From NCBI GenBank assembly GCA_046756445.1, contig JBHHWI010000040.1, positions 1-23,823 of the forward strand: DNA of 23,823 bases, given 5' to 3'. The translations under genes and the position numbers were made by a program. Source of the stretch: JACZWL01 sp046756445 (GTDB lineage Bacteria > Pseudomonadota > Gammaproteobacteria > Steroidobacterales > Woeseiaceae). Of the stretch, positions 1 through 6,551 are shown one piece after another (the first letter of the stretch is position 1; each line of letters begins with the position of its first letter). The notes below the pieces were generated by a model. It saw nothing but the letters and a program-made list of their open reading frames with translations. It was not told the origin of the DNA and ran no database searches.

Positions 1-209
1 GCTTTCAGGTTGAACGTCGCACCGATGTTCTGCTTGTCGTTGTCCATCGCGATAATCAGCGAGCCGGACGGTATCAACTCCATGTTCGGGGTCGGCGGGG
101 GCAACTCGGCCCACGCCACCGTTGGGATAAACAGCAGCAGCCGCAACCAGGCGCCGAACAGTCGGAACCGGTCACGCCTCGGGGCTGATATCCTGGAAAT
201 GCTGCTCAT
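1..209 (-). CDS. Exported protein of unknown family, N-terminal part only
   Basis: Reading the minus strand from the ATG at 209 gives about 69 residues before the window edge. An in-frame stop lies three codons upstream of this ATG, so it is the first possible ATG. The N-terminus has a charged stretch (residues 1-16, rich in Arg), a hydrophobic core (WLRLLLFIPTVAWA) and a likely signal-peptidase site after AWA, so export is predicted. The mature part begins ELPPPTPNMELIPSGSL and continues IIAMDNDKQNIG. It faintly recalls secreted proteins with an 'IPMDN...NLKAYG' start, some annotated as asparagine synthetase B-like, but too little is visible to assign a family. It is transcribed in the same direction as galU with about 220 bp between them. 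Confidence 0.6.
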   Translation of the reverse strand, partial: MSSISRISAPRRDRFRLFGAWLRLLLFIPTVAWAELPPPTPNMELIPSGSLIIAMDNDKQNIGATFNLK

Positions 210-430
210 GCTCGATTACCGGCGTCGCGGTTCACGTCATCCGTGCATACAGCACGCTATACCCTGCAAATGCCTCAGGGTCGGTGCTGGAGTGCACATT
301 TTTGACATATTGCCGGACGGCGAATCGGGGACGATGCCCGACAGATTGGTTCGCGCTCAGGCCGAAAATGACTGGCTGAAGCCTGAGGATAAGGTTTCCG
401 CCAGGCTGCCGTGGGTGTTACATGCGGATA

Positions 431-1300
431 TCAACTGTTGCCGACAAGGTTGCGAAGATGATCGCGAAGTGCCTGGCCGGTCTCGCTGTGTGCGAGCCCG
501 TAGGCCACTGTCGCTTTCAGATAGCCGAGCTTGTTGCCGCAGTCGTAACGCTCTCCGGAGAATTGATAGGCGTAAACCGGAGATTCTTCGAGCAGGTCGG
601 CAATCGCATCGGTGAGCTGGATCTCGCCTCCTGCGCCCCTGCCGGTCATTTCGAGCTTGTCGAAGATATGAGGGCTCAGGAGATATCGGCCGACGACGGC
701 GAGATCGGAGGGTGCGTCTTCCGGGGCCGGTTTTTCGACGATGCGGGTTATGCGTCGAGATTTACCGTCGATCGCGACGATGCCGTAACTCGATGTGTCT
801 TCGGGCGGCACGGTCTCGACCGCGATGATACTGCCGCCGTGCCTGCCGTACTCGTCGATCATCTGACACAGGCAGGGCGGCTCGCCGTCGATCAGGTCGT
901 CGCAGAGGTGCACTAAGAAAGGCTCATTGCCGACAGCCTCTTTGGCGCACAGAACGGCATGCCCCAGCCCCAGGGGTTTCCCCTGAAGAACATAGGTAAA
1001 CGAAACACCGTCCGGCACGATCTCCCTGATCGACTCGAGCAGATCCTGTTTGCCGGACCCGGTGAGCGCGTCTTCCAGTTCCGTATCGGCGCTGAAGTGA
1101 TCCTCGATCGCCTTCTTGGTGCTGCCGGTGACGAAGACCATACGCGTCGCGCCGGCCGCAACAGCTTCCTCGACCGCGTGCTGAATGAGCGGCTTGTCCA
1201 CGATCGGCAGCATTTCCTTCGGGGTCGCCTTGGTCGCCGGCAGGAATCGGGTCCCCCGCCCGGCGACCGGGAATACGGCGGTATGGATGGTCTGCGACAA
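431..1300 (-). CDS. galU: UTP--glucose-1-phosphate uridylyltransferase
   Basis: This 289-residue protein makes UDP-glucose from UTP and glucose-1-phosphate, feeding cell-envelope polysaccharide and sugar-nucleotide pathways in the cytoplasm. The N-terminal nucleotide-binding signature is clear (residues about 11-30: PVAGRGTRFLPATKATPKEM), followed by LPIVDKPLIQ. GEIQLTDAI and YDCGNKLGYLKA near the C-terminus are typical of GalU. Length fits the family (about 280-300). The start is a TTG at 1300: no in-frame ATG exists upstream before a TGA, and GGGAG lies seven bases before the TTG, a good ribosome-binding site. It lies 139 bp downstream of the comEA-like gene; that gap is GC-rich with no clear terminator, so co-transcription is possible. 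Confidence 0.96.
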   Translation of the reverse strand: MSQTIHTAVFPVAGRGTRFLPATKATPKEMLPIVDKPLIQHAVEEAVAAGATRMVFVTGSTKKAIEDHFSADTELEDALTGSGKQDLLESIREIVPDGVSFTYVLQGKPLGLGHAVLCAKEAVGNEPFLVHLCDDLIDGEPPCLCQMIDEYGRHGGSIIAVETVPPEDTSSYGIVAIDGKSRRITRIVEKPAPEDAPSDLAVVGRYLLSPHIFDKLEMTGRGAGGEIQLTDAIADLLEESPVYAYQFSGERYDCGNKLGYLKATVAYGLAHSETGQALRDHLRNLVGNS

Positions 1301-1439
1301 GGGCCGGCTCCCGGTTCTTATGTTGCCGCATCATAGCCAATGTCCGCTTGCCGCGGGAAGCACTGTGTCGCACTCTCGCCGGTGTGCTGAGCCGCCGCCT
1401 GGCGGCGCAGCCCGACTCCGCAGCACGCATTGATTGCTT

Positions 1440-1730
1440 TTACTTCTTCTTTGATTTGTCCGTCGAGGTCAGCAGAATATTCTCCCGATTGATTTCAACC
1501 GTGCGCTCGCCAATGCCCTTGACCAGCGTCAGTTGGTCGACCGACTTGAACGGCCCGTGGGCCCGGCGGTAGTCGACGATAGCCATCGCCTTGGATAGCC
1601 CGACGCCCTGAAGCTCTTCGGAAATGGTCTTGGCATCGGCGGTGTTGACGTTGACCGGTCCGGCAAATGCGAGCACCGGCCAGGTCAGCGTGCAGAGGCT
1701 TATGAGGAATAGACGTTTGAATGATTGCAT
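1440..1730 (-). CDS. ComEA-like helix-hairpin-helix DNA-binding protein, exported
   Basis: A 96-residue protein with a signal peptide (residues 1-23, cleavage after AFA) and then one ComEA-type double helix-hairpin-helix region: VNVNTADAKTISEELQGVG, KAMAIVDYRRAHGPFKSVDQL and VKGIGERTVEINRENI. In competent bacteria ComEA binds incoming double-stranded DNA in the periplasm. Small free-standing versions like this occur widely in Gammaproteobacteria, and their role in uptake is not always shown. The C-terminus ends in a lysine-rich tail (DKSKKK). A strong ribosome-binding site (AAAAGGAG, six bases before the ATG) fixes the start. No other competence gene is in the window. The palindrome at 1838-1897 lies between it and lapB upstream. 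Confidence 0.9.
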   Translation of the reverse strand: MQSFKRLFLISLCTLTWPVLAFAGPVNVNTADAKTISEELQGVGLSKAMAIVDYRRAHGPFKSVDQLTLVKGIGERTVEINRENILLTSTDKSKKK

Positions 1731-1837
1731 GATTGGCTCCTTTTATTGAGATTGCTTGCGAGCACAGCACGGGAGCTTAGCCAGCATATGAAACGCCGGC
1801 CCGGTTCAAATTTCGGGAATACGAGAGGAAATGCGAT

Positions 1838-1897
1838 CTAGAACCTATCTCAAGATACCGTGTGGCGGCTCACGGGGTATTTTGAGATAGGTTCTAG
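1838..1897. repeat. 60-bp palindromic element carrying the lapB stop codon
   Basis: The arms are CTAGAACCTATCTCAA on both outer sides, continuing with one mismatch and a 2-nt bulge through ATACC and CCGTG/CACGG, so the whole element folds into one hairpin with an 8-nt loop (AGCCGCCA on the minus strand). Both ends are CTAG, which would fit either arm sequence or a 4-bp target duplication of the YTAR kind used by IS5-group elements; that link is inference. On the minus strand the CTAG at 1897-1894 contains the TAG stop of lapB. It probably also acts as a transcriptional barrier between lapB and the comEA-like gene. Confidence 0.85.
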
Positions 1898-3090
1898 TTT
1901 GAGCTGCGCTGCAGCAGGGAGTCGAACCGGACGCGGGCATACGGCCGCTGCGTCTCCCAGTCCTTGCAGCTCGGGCACTGCCACAGGAGCTTTCGGCTCG
2001 AGAAACCGCACTCTTTGCATTGATACCGCGGCGTCGTCGCCGCGAGCTTGCTCAGCGCCGCGCGAATCTTGTTCAGCGCCGTGGCCCTGTCTTCGCCACC
2101 GTTATGCAGGTGGTTCAGATCGATGAACTCCGCCAGGGTTTTCTCGTTGAGCATGTAGTCCTCCACGCAGTCGTCGATGACGCCGATGCCCCCGATGTCG
2201 TTCACGATGGCCGTGTAGGCGACGTCCGTCTTGGTCTCCGGGCTCTTCCTGAGCATCGATTTGAGGGAACGCTCTAAATCGCGCATGGATCCTTCGCGCT
2301 CATGTATCTTGACGAGCTCCGGCAGGGCCTCGGTGATCAGATAGGTGTGTTCGTCCAGAATGCGGTGAAAAAGCCGTAGAGCGGTCTTGGTGTCGTCGGT
2401 ATCGCGCGCGATCTCCGCCCGGGTCAGCGCGCCTCGGAGCGTCCTCGGCCGGCCCGTCTGAGACTTCTTGACGAACTGCCGGGCTGCGGAGTAGTCGTTA
2501 TCGGACGCCGCCTGCTCCGCCAGCTCGCAATAATAATGGGCGATCTCCAGTTCCAGGGATTTGCCGCTCAGGGTCTCGAGCTGCTGGGCGGCGTCGATCG
2601 CTTTTTGCCACTCGTGTTCCTGTTCGTATATCCGGCACAATTGCTCGAGCGCTTCCACCTGGTAACGGGAACCGCTCGCGAGGCGACCGAAGATGTTCTC
2701 GGCACGGTCGAGTAGCCCGGCCTTGAGATAGTCTTTCGCCAGGGAGAACAACGCCTGATCACGCTGCTCGGCCGCTATGTCGGGCCGGGCGATGATGTTT
2801 TGATGAATCCGTATCGCCCGGTCGACTTCGCCTCTTCTGCGAAACAGGTTACCGAGCGCGAAGTGGGTCTCGATCGTCTTGTTGTCAACGCGGACCATCT
2901 TCAGAAAATGCTCGAGCGCCTGATCGGTCTGTTCGTTCAAAAGGAAGTTGAGGCCCTTTAGGTAATCGACATTCAACGGCGGCGGCGGGTTGTCTTCCTC
3001 GTCGCGTTCACCGAAACGACCAAGCGCCCAGCCTGCTGCCGCAAGCAACAAGAACAGACCGGCGAGGAGAAAGGTCGATTCAGTCGGCAT
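1894..3090 (-). CDS. lapB: Lipopolysaccharide assembly protein LapB (TPR protein)
   Basis: A 398-residue inner-membrane-anchored TPR protein. In E. coli LapB (YciM) works with FtsH to control LpxC turnover and so couples lipopolysaccharide synthesis to envelope growth. One membrane segment lies at residues about 6-25 (FLLAGLFLLLAAAGWALG), followed by tandem TPR helices over about residues 40-330. A C-terminal rubredoxin-like metal site is formed by Cys 358, 361, 372 and 375 (CKEC...CPSC). I chose the ATG at 3090 rather than the open frame back to 3186, because 398 aa matches the family and the membrane helix then sits at the N-terminus. It overlaps the end of lapA by 11 nt, suggesting translational coupling. 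Its TAG stop lies inside the 1838-1897 palindrome. Confidence 0.95.
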   Translation of the reverse strand: MPTESTFLLAGLFLLLAAAGWALGRFGERDEEDNPPPPLNVDYLKGLNFLLNEQTDQALEHFLKMVRVDNKTIETHFALGNLFRRRGEVDRAIRIHQNIIARPDIAAEQRDQALFSLAKDYLKAGLLDRAENIFGRLASGSRYQVEALEQLCRIYEQEHEWQKAIDAAQQLETLSGKSLELEIAHYYCELAEQAASDNDYSAARQFVKKSQTGRPRTLRGALTRAEIARDTDDTKTALRLFHRILDEHTYLITEALPELVKIHEREGSMRDLERSLKSMLRKSPETKTDVAYTAIVNDIGGIGVIDDCVEDYMLNEKTLAEFIDLNHLHNGGEDRATALNKIRAALSKLAATTPRYQCKECGFSSRKLLWQCPSCKDWETQRPYARVRFDSLLQRSSN

Positions 3091-3376
3091 CGGCGATTGG
3101 CAGGTTTCTGAGGCTGTGGACTTCGGACTCTGACAGACGCAGCGCTTTACGTAACTGTCGCCGCTCGTTGACGAGTCTCGCGGCAAAAATAGCAGTGCAC
3201 ATCAGCCCAAACAGCCACCCCAGTATGAATGTCACCGTGAATGCCAGCGGAATGGACGACCCGACCACGCCGAACGCCAGGTCGATCTCGATCGGTCCGG
3301 GGTTCAGTCTCGTAAAGACGAACATGACGACCAGTATGACCAGAAACAAAACCAGAACGGCTATTCGCTTGACCAT
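3080..3376 (-). CDS. lapA: Lipopolysaccharide assembly protein LapA (DUF1049)
   Basis: A 98-residue inner-membrane protein with two hydrophobic helices (about residues 4-22 and 42-64) and a basic coiled C-terminal segment (ARLVNERRQLRKALR), the standard LapA/YciS pattern. LapA partners LapB in regulation of LPS assembly. The central NPGPIEIDLAFG motif is typical of DUF1049. The frame is open to 3418, but the ATG at 3376 is preferred: it has GGAG seven bases upstream and gives the usual 'MVKR + membrane helix' N-terminus. The gene overlaps lapB by 11 nt. An intrinsic terminator for ihfB lies just upstream (3452-3477), so lapAB probably has its own promoter in the 75 bp between; I do not see a convincing one. 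Confidence 0.93.
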   Translation of the reverse strand: MVKRIAVLVLFLVILVVMFVFTRLNPGPIEIDLAFGVVGSSIPLAFTVTFILGWLFGLMCTAIFAARLVNERRQLRKALRLSESEVHSLRNLPIADAD

Positions 3377-3451
3377 GCGCCCACTCCACGATTGCCAGCG
3401 CTCGACGCCCGCCGGCATCGAAATGACCCGAATATGGTAACCGGATGGAGG

Positions 3452-3477
3452 AAAAAGGCCACCCGAAGCGGGCTGCC
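3452..3477 (-). terminator. Intrinsic terminator downstream of ihfB
   Basis: On the minus strand GGCAGCCCG, a CTT loop and CGGGTGGCC form a 9-bp stem (one A-G mismatch, one G-U pair) followed directly by five U residues. It lies about 170 bp past the ihfB stop because the 163-bp inverted-repeat element is inserted between them. Confidence 0.6.
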
Positions 3478-3488
3478 CCGAATCAGGC

Positions 3489-3651
3489 TAGTGTCCTGTC
3501 CCGCAAATGGATTGACTAAGTCGGCCACGAATTTTCGTGGCTGGCAAGACGTGGCGACGAGTAATAGCACCGCTATTGCGAGGAGCCACAACGACGCCAG
3601 CCGCGACAAGACGTGCCGAGTTCGATAAGTTATTTGCGGGACAGGACACTA
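3489..3651. mobile_element. 163-bp MITE-like element with 20-bp perfect terminal inverted repeats
   Basis: The left end reads TAGTGTCCTGTCCCGCAAAT (3489-3508) and the right end is its exact reverse complement (3632-3651). TA at both outer edges is compatible with a TA target duplication, as made by IS630/mariner-type enzymes; that family link is inference. The interior holds a perfect small hairpin (GCCACGAA/TTCGTGGC, 3524-3541) and no transposase. The minus strand contains an open hydrophobic reading frame starting at a TTG at 3609. The element separates ihfB from its terminator and provides the ihfB stop codon. Confidence 0.85.
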
Positions 3652-3951
3652 AGTCTTTATGGGAAAATCGCGACTGGCATTCACGCGCTCGCGCAGGTCC
3701 TTGCCCGGCTTGAAGTGCGGAACGTATTTACCGGACAGCGCCACGGCTTCACCCGTCTTGGGATTGCGCCCTATCCGGGGCGGCCGGTAATGCAGCGAAA
3801 AACTCCCGAAGCCCCGAATCTCGATTCGCTGGCCCTGCGCCAGGGAATCGCTCATTAGATCCAGGAGGTGCTTGACCGCAAGTTCCACGTCTTTTGCCGG
3901 CAGGTGCTTTTGTTTTCTTGCAATCATCTCGATGAGCTCTGATTTTGTCAT
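3649..3951 (-). CDS. ihfB: Integration host factor subunit beta
   Basis: A 100-residue DNA-bending protein of the HU/IHF family that pairs with IhfA to shape promoters, origins and recombination sites. The sequence follows IhfB closely: MTKSELIE start, RIEIRGFGSFSLHY in the body, the intercalating-arm region PPRIGRNPKTGE, and GKYVPHFKPGKDLRERV at the C-terminus. The family length is about 94-100. An ATG three codons upstream (3960) is also open, but MTKSELIE is the conserved beginning, so 3951 is used. Ribosome-binding site is weak for both. It follows rpsA in the same orientation, the usual context. The stop codon TAG is made by the TA edge plus the first G of the inserted 3489-3651 element, so the final residues may differ from close relatives. 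Confidence 0.96.
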   Translation of the reverse strand: MTKSELIEMIARKQKHLPAKDVELAVKHLLDLMSDSLAQGQRIEIRGFGSFSLHYRPPRIGRNPKTGEAVALSGKYVPHFKPGKDLRERVNASRDFPIKT

Positions 3952-3998
3952 AATACGCATCGCTTATTGTTTCAGATGTTATTCCGCGTAAGCTGCCG

Positions 3999-4004
3999 AT
4001 TATA
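3999..4004 (-). promoter_or_regulatory. Consensus -10 box of a probable ihfB promoter
   Basis: A perfect TATAAT on the minus strand, placing the start of transcription near 3992 and giving a leader of about 40 nt before ihfB. No good -35 is seen at 16-18 bp upstream (CCCAGT at 17), so an activator or an imperfect -35 would be needed. Confidence 0.4.
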
Positions 4005-4035
4005 AAAGAAATATAGCCCGGACTGGGAGGTCCGG
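4004..4035 (-). terminator. Possible rpsA terminator hairpin
   Basis: CCGGAC and GTCCGG (4018-4035) form a 6-bp stem with a 6-nt loop just after the rpsA stop codon. On the minus strand it is followed by a U-rich but interrupted tail (TATATTTCTTTTA). An A8 run precedes the stem, so the reverse direction also looks terminator-like. It overlaps the ihfB -10 region. Confidence 0.4.
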
Positions 4036-4046
4036 ACCAGTTTTTT

Positions 4047-5732
4047 TTACGATTTTCTGCCGCCGGACATCTTTTCTTTCAGAAGTTCTCCAAGCGTCGT
4101 ACCAGAGGGGCCGGCTTCGACCTCCGATTTGTAGCTGCTGATGGCCTCTTGTTCCTCATGCACTTCCTTGGCCTTGATCGACAAGGCCACGCTGCGGTTT
4201 TTCCGGTCGACATTCGTGAATTTAGCCTCGATTTCGTCGCCGACCTTGATCATGGTGCGTGCATCCTCGACCCTCCCGCGAGCCAGTTCCGAGGCGCGCA
4301 GGGTTCCGGTGACGCCGTCGCCGAGCCTGACCACGGCACCGCGTGCATCCACCTCGGTGACAACCCCCTGGACGACGCTGTTTTTCGGATGCTCGGCAAG
4401 CCACGCCGAGAAAGGATCTTTGTCGAGCTGCTTGATGCCGAGCGAGATTCTCTCGCGTTCGCAATCGATCGCGAGCACTGCCGCTTCGATCTCCTGACCC
4501 TTTTTGTAGTTGCGCACTGCTTCCTCGCCGGGCGCATCCCAGGAGATGTCAGACAGATGCACGAGGCCGTCGATGCCGCCCTCGAGGCCGATAAAGATAC
4601 CGAAATCCGTTATCGACTTGATCTGGCCGGACACCTTGTCGCCTCGATTGACATTTGCGGAAAACTCGGCCCATGGATTCGTTTGACACTGTTTGATACC
4701 CAGTGAGATTCGCCGGCGCTCCTCGTCGATTTCGATCACCATCACCTCGACTTCTTCGCCGACCTGCACGACACGCGACGGATTGACGTTCTTGTTCGTC
4801 CAATCCATTTCGGAAACGTGTACGAGGCCTTCGACACCTTCTTCGATCTCGACGAAGCAACCATAGTCGGCGACGTTCGTGACCTTCCCGAACAATCGCG
4901 TGTTCGGCGGATATCGGCGCCCCAGATCGTGCCACGGGTCATCGCCGAGCTGCTTGATACCGAGTGACACACGCTGGCGTTCGCGATCAAACTTCAGAAT
5001 CTTGACATCGACTTCGTCACCGACATTCACGACCTCTGACGGATGCTTGACGCGTTTCCATGCCATGTCCGTGATGTGCAACAGGCCGTCGATTCCGCCC
5101 AGATCCACGAACGCACCGTAATCGGTTAGATTCTTGACGATACCCTTGGCGGTATTGCCTTCCTGCAGGCTTTCGAGCAGTGCCTCGCGTTCGGCGCTGT
5201 ACTCCTGTTCCACGACGGCACGCCGTGACACCACGACATTGTTGCGGTGCTGGTCCAGCTTGATGACCTTGAACTCGAGACTCTTGCCTTCGAGGTAGGC
5301 CGGATCGCGGACCGGCCGCACGTCGACCAGCGAGCCCGGCAGGAATGCGCGCACACTGTCGATTTCGACGGTGAACCCGCCTTTTACGCGGCCATTGATC
5401 ACACCCTGAACGACTTCACTATTCTCAAACGCTTTCTCAAGCTCTGTCCAGGTTCGTGCGCGGATCGCTTTTTCACGTGAGAGGCGGGTCTCGCCGAAAC
5501 CGTCTTCCACGGCATCGAGCGCAACCTCGATCTCGTCACCTATCGAGACGTCGGTGTTCCCCTTCTCGTCTTGAAATTGTTCTATTGGAATAACGGCCTC
5601 GGACTTGAGGCCGGCAGTGACCATAACGACATCGTCGTTAACTGCAATAACGGTACCCGTGATAATGGTACCTGGCTTTATTTGTTGACTGGCAAAACTC
5701 TGTTCAAATAATTCAGCAAAACTTTCAGACAT
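4047..5732 (-). CDS. rpsA: 30S ribosomal protein S1
   Basis: A 561-residue S1 protein, which binds mRNA on the small ribosomal subunit and helps start translation of weak or structured messages. Six S1 OB-fold repeats are visible at about residues 21-87, 105-171, 192-260, 277-347, 364-434 and 451-520, with repeated signatures such as DYGAFVDLGGIDGLLHITDM, DYGCFVEIEEGVEGLVHVSE and DFGIFIGLEGGIDGLVHLSD. Length equals the enterobacterial protein (557). The ATG at 5732 has no Shine-Dalgarno close by (the nearest AAGGA is about 18 bases upstream, inside a hairpin). This matches the known structure-dependent initiation and autoregulation of rpsA in E. coli. The first codons are AT-rich compared with the rest. 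It follows cmk, the standard order. Confidence 0.98.
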   Translation of the reverse strand: MSESFAELFEQSFASQQIKPGTIITGTVIAVNDDVVMVTAGLKSEAVIPIEQFQDEKGNTDVSIGDEIEVALDAVEDGFGETRLSREKAIRARTWTELEKAFENSEVVQGVINGRVKGGFTVEIDSVRAFLPGSLVDVRPVRDPAYLEGKSLEFKVIKLDQHRNNVVVSRRAVVEQEYSAEREALLESLQEGNTAKGIVKNLTDYGAFVDLGGIDGLLHITDMAWKRVKHPSEVVNVGDEVDVKILKFDRERQRVSLGIKQLGDDPWHDLGRRYPPNTRLFGKVTNVADYGCFVEIEEGVEGLVHVSEMDWTNKNVNPSRVVQVGEEVEVMVIEIDEERRRISLGIKQCQTNPWAEFSANVNRGDKVSGQIKSITDFGIFIGLEGGIDGLVHLSDISWDAPGEEAVRNYKKGQEIEAAVLAIDCERERISLGIKQLDKDPFSAWLAEHPKNSVVQGVVTEVDARGAVVRLGDGVTGTLRASELARGRVEDARTMIKVGDEIEAKFTNVDRKNRSVALSIKAKEVHEEQEAISSYKSEVEAGPSGTTLGELLKEKMSGGRKS

Positions 5733-5745
5733 TCGATTTAAACCA

Positions 5746-5768
5746 GAGAATCCTTGATATGGATTCTC
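5746..5768 (-). promoter_or_regulatory. rpsA leader hairpin, probable autoregulatory element
   Basis: GAGAATCC and GGATTCTC form a perfect 8-bp stem with a 7-nt loop, ending 13 nt before the rpsA ATG. It holds the only purine-rich AAGGA of the leader at its base. In E. coli the rpsA leader is a series of hairpins read by S1 itself; an equivalent role here is inference. Confidence 0.5.
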
Positions 5769-5808
5769 AACCCAAACGTGCTACCGCATCCTTCGGCACA
5801 CGGTCACC

Positions 5809-5840
5809 AATATAAAGAATCGGACTGCCGTGTCCGATTC
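5809..5840 (-). terminator. Intrinsic terminator or attenuator between cmk and rpsA
   Basis: On the minus strand GAATCGGAC, a 6-nt loop (ACGGCA) and GTCCGATTC form a perfect 9-bp stem followed by the U-rich tail TTTATATT. It lies 10 nt after the cmk stop codon. Partial termination would let rpsA be set apart from the biosynthetic genes upstream. Confidence 0.65.
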
Positions 5841-5849
5841 CCGTGAAAC

Positions 5850-6551
5850 TCATGTCCCCTTTTCGAGTGCTGCCACCCAGTCCAATATGATCTGGGCGAC
5901 CTCTTCGATCGTCAGCTCGCTGGAGTCAAGGATTCTGGCGTCCCCCGCAGGCTTGAGCGGGGCTACCGATCGCTCGGAATCCCGCTTATCGCGATCCTCG
6001 ATGTCTCGCGAAAGGGCCGGAAGGCTAACATCAATACCTTTGTCCTTCAACTGCTTATGGCGTCTTTTCGCCCGTTCCCCGGCGCTTGCCGTGAGATAGA
6101 CCTTGAGCCCCGCATCGGGGAAAACCGTGATTCCCATATCCCTGCCGTCGGCGACCAGCCCCGGCGCCTTCCTGAAAGCTCTCTGGACGTCCAGCAACGC
6201 AGTCCTGACGCCGGTCAGCGACGCTACCGCGGACGCCACCCGGCCGCATTCCTCGGTGCGGAGTTCGCGGGTCACGTCCTGCCCATCCAGGAAGATACGT
6301 TCATCGCCTTTGATGTCGGATTCGAACCTGATCGACAAGTCACCGGCCAGGGCGGCCAGGTCCCCTTCCGCATCCTCGGGCACGCCACGCTGGACGGCCG
6401 CCAGGGCGACCAGCCGGTACAGAGCACCACTGTCCAGCAGGTTCCAGCCGAGCGAGGACGCAACCCGCCGGGCGATCGTGCCCTTGCCGGAACCGACCGG
6501 GCCGTCGATTGCGACCACCGGCACCTCCGGGTCTCCGTGCTTGCAAGTCAT
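5850..6551 (-). CDS. cmk: Cytidylate kinase
   Basis: A 233-residue CMP/dCMP kinase. It phosphorylates CMP made by nucleic acid turnover and lipid synthesis. The P-loop (GPVGSGKGT, residues about 17-25) is near the N-terminus. LLDSGALYRLVA, the conserved VADGRDMGITVFPDA and the lid region RAKRRHKQL with RDIEDRDKRDSERS are all recognisable. Family members have about 225-230 residues. The ATG overlaps the stop of aroA as ATGA, so the two are translationally coupled. A hairpin terminator follows. Its position between aroA and rpsA is the usual one in Gammaproteobacteria. Confidence 0.97.
   Translation of the reverse strand: MTCKHGDPEVPVVAIDGPVGSGKGTIARRVASSLGWNLLDSGALYRLVALAAVQRGVPEDAEGDLAALAGDLSIRFESDIKGDERIFLDGQDVTRELRTEECGRVASAVASLTGVRTALLDVQRAFRKAPGLVADGRDMGITVFPDAGLKVYLTASAGERAKRRHKQLKDKGIDVSLPALSRDIEDRDKRDSERSVAPLKPAGDARILDSSELTIEEVAQIILDWVAALEKGT

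Noticed and set aside
367..396. GCCTGAG/CTCAGGC inverted repeat downstream of galU as a terminator
   Set aside because: Only 7 bp with an 18-nt loop and no U-tract.
10..615. Plus-strand open frame of 201 codons
   Set aside because: Antisense to galU and the exported protein gene; product is compositionally random.
1387..1412. GCCGCC/GGCGGC hairpin between the comEA-like gene and galU as a terminator
   Set aside because: No U-tract on either strand; probably just GC-rich spacer.
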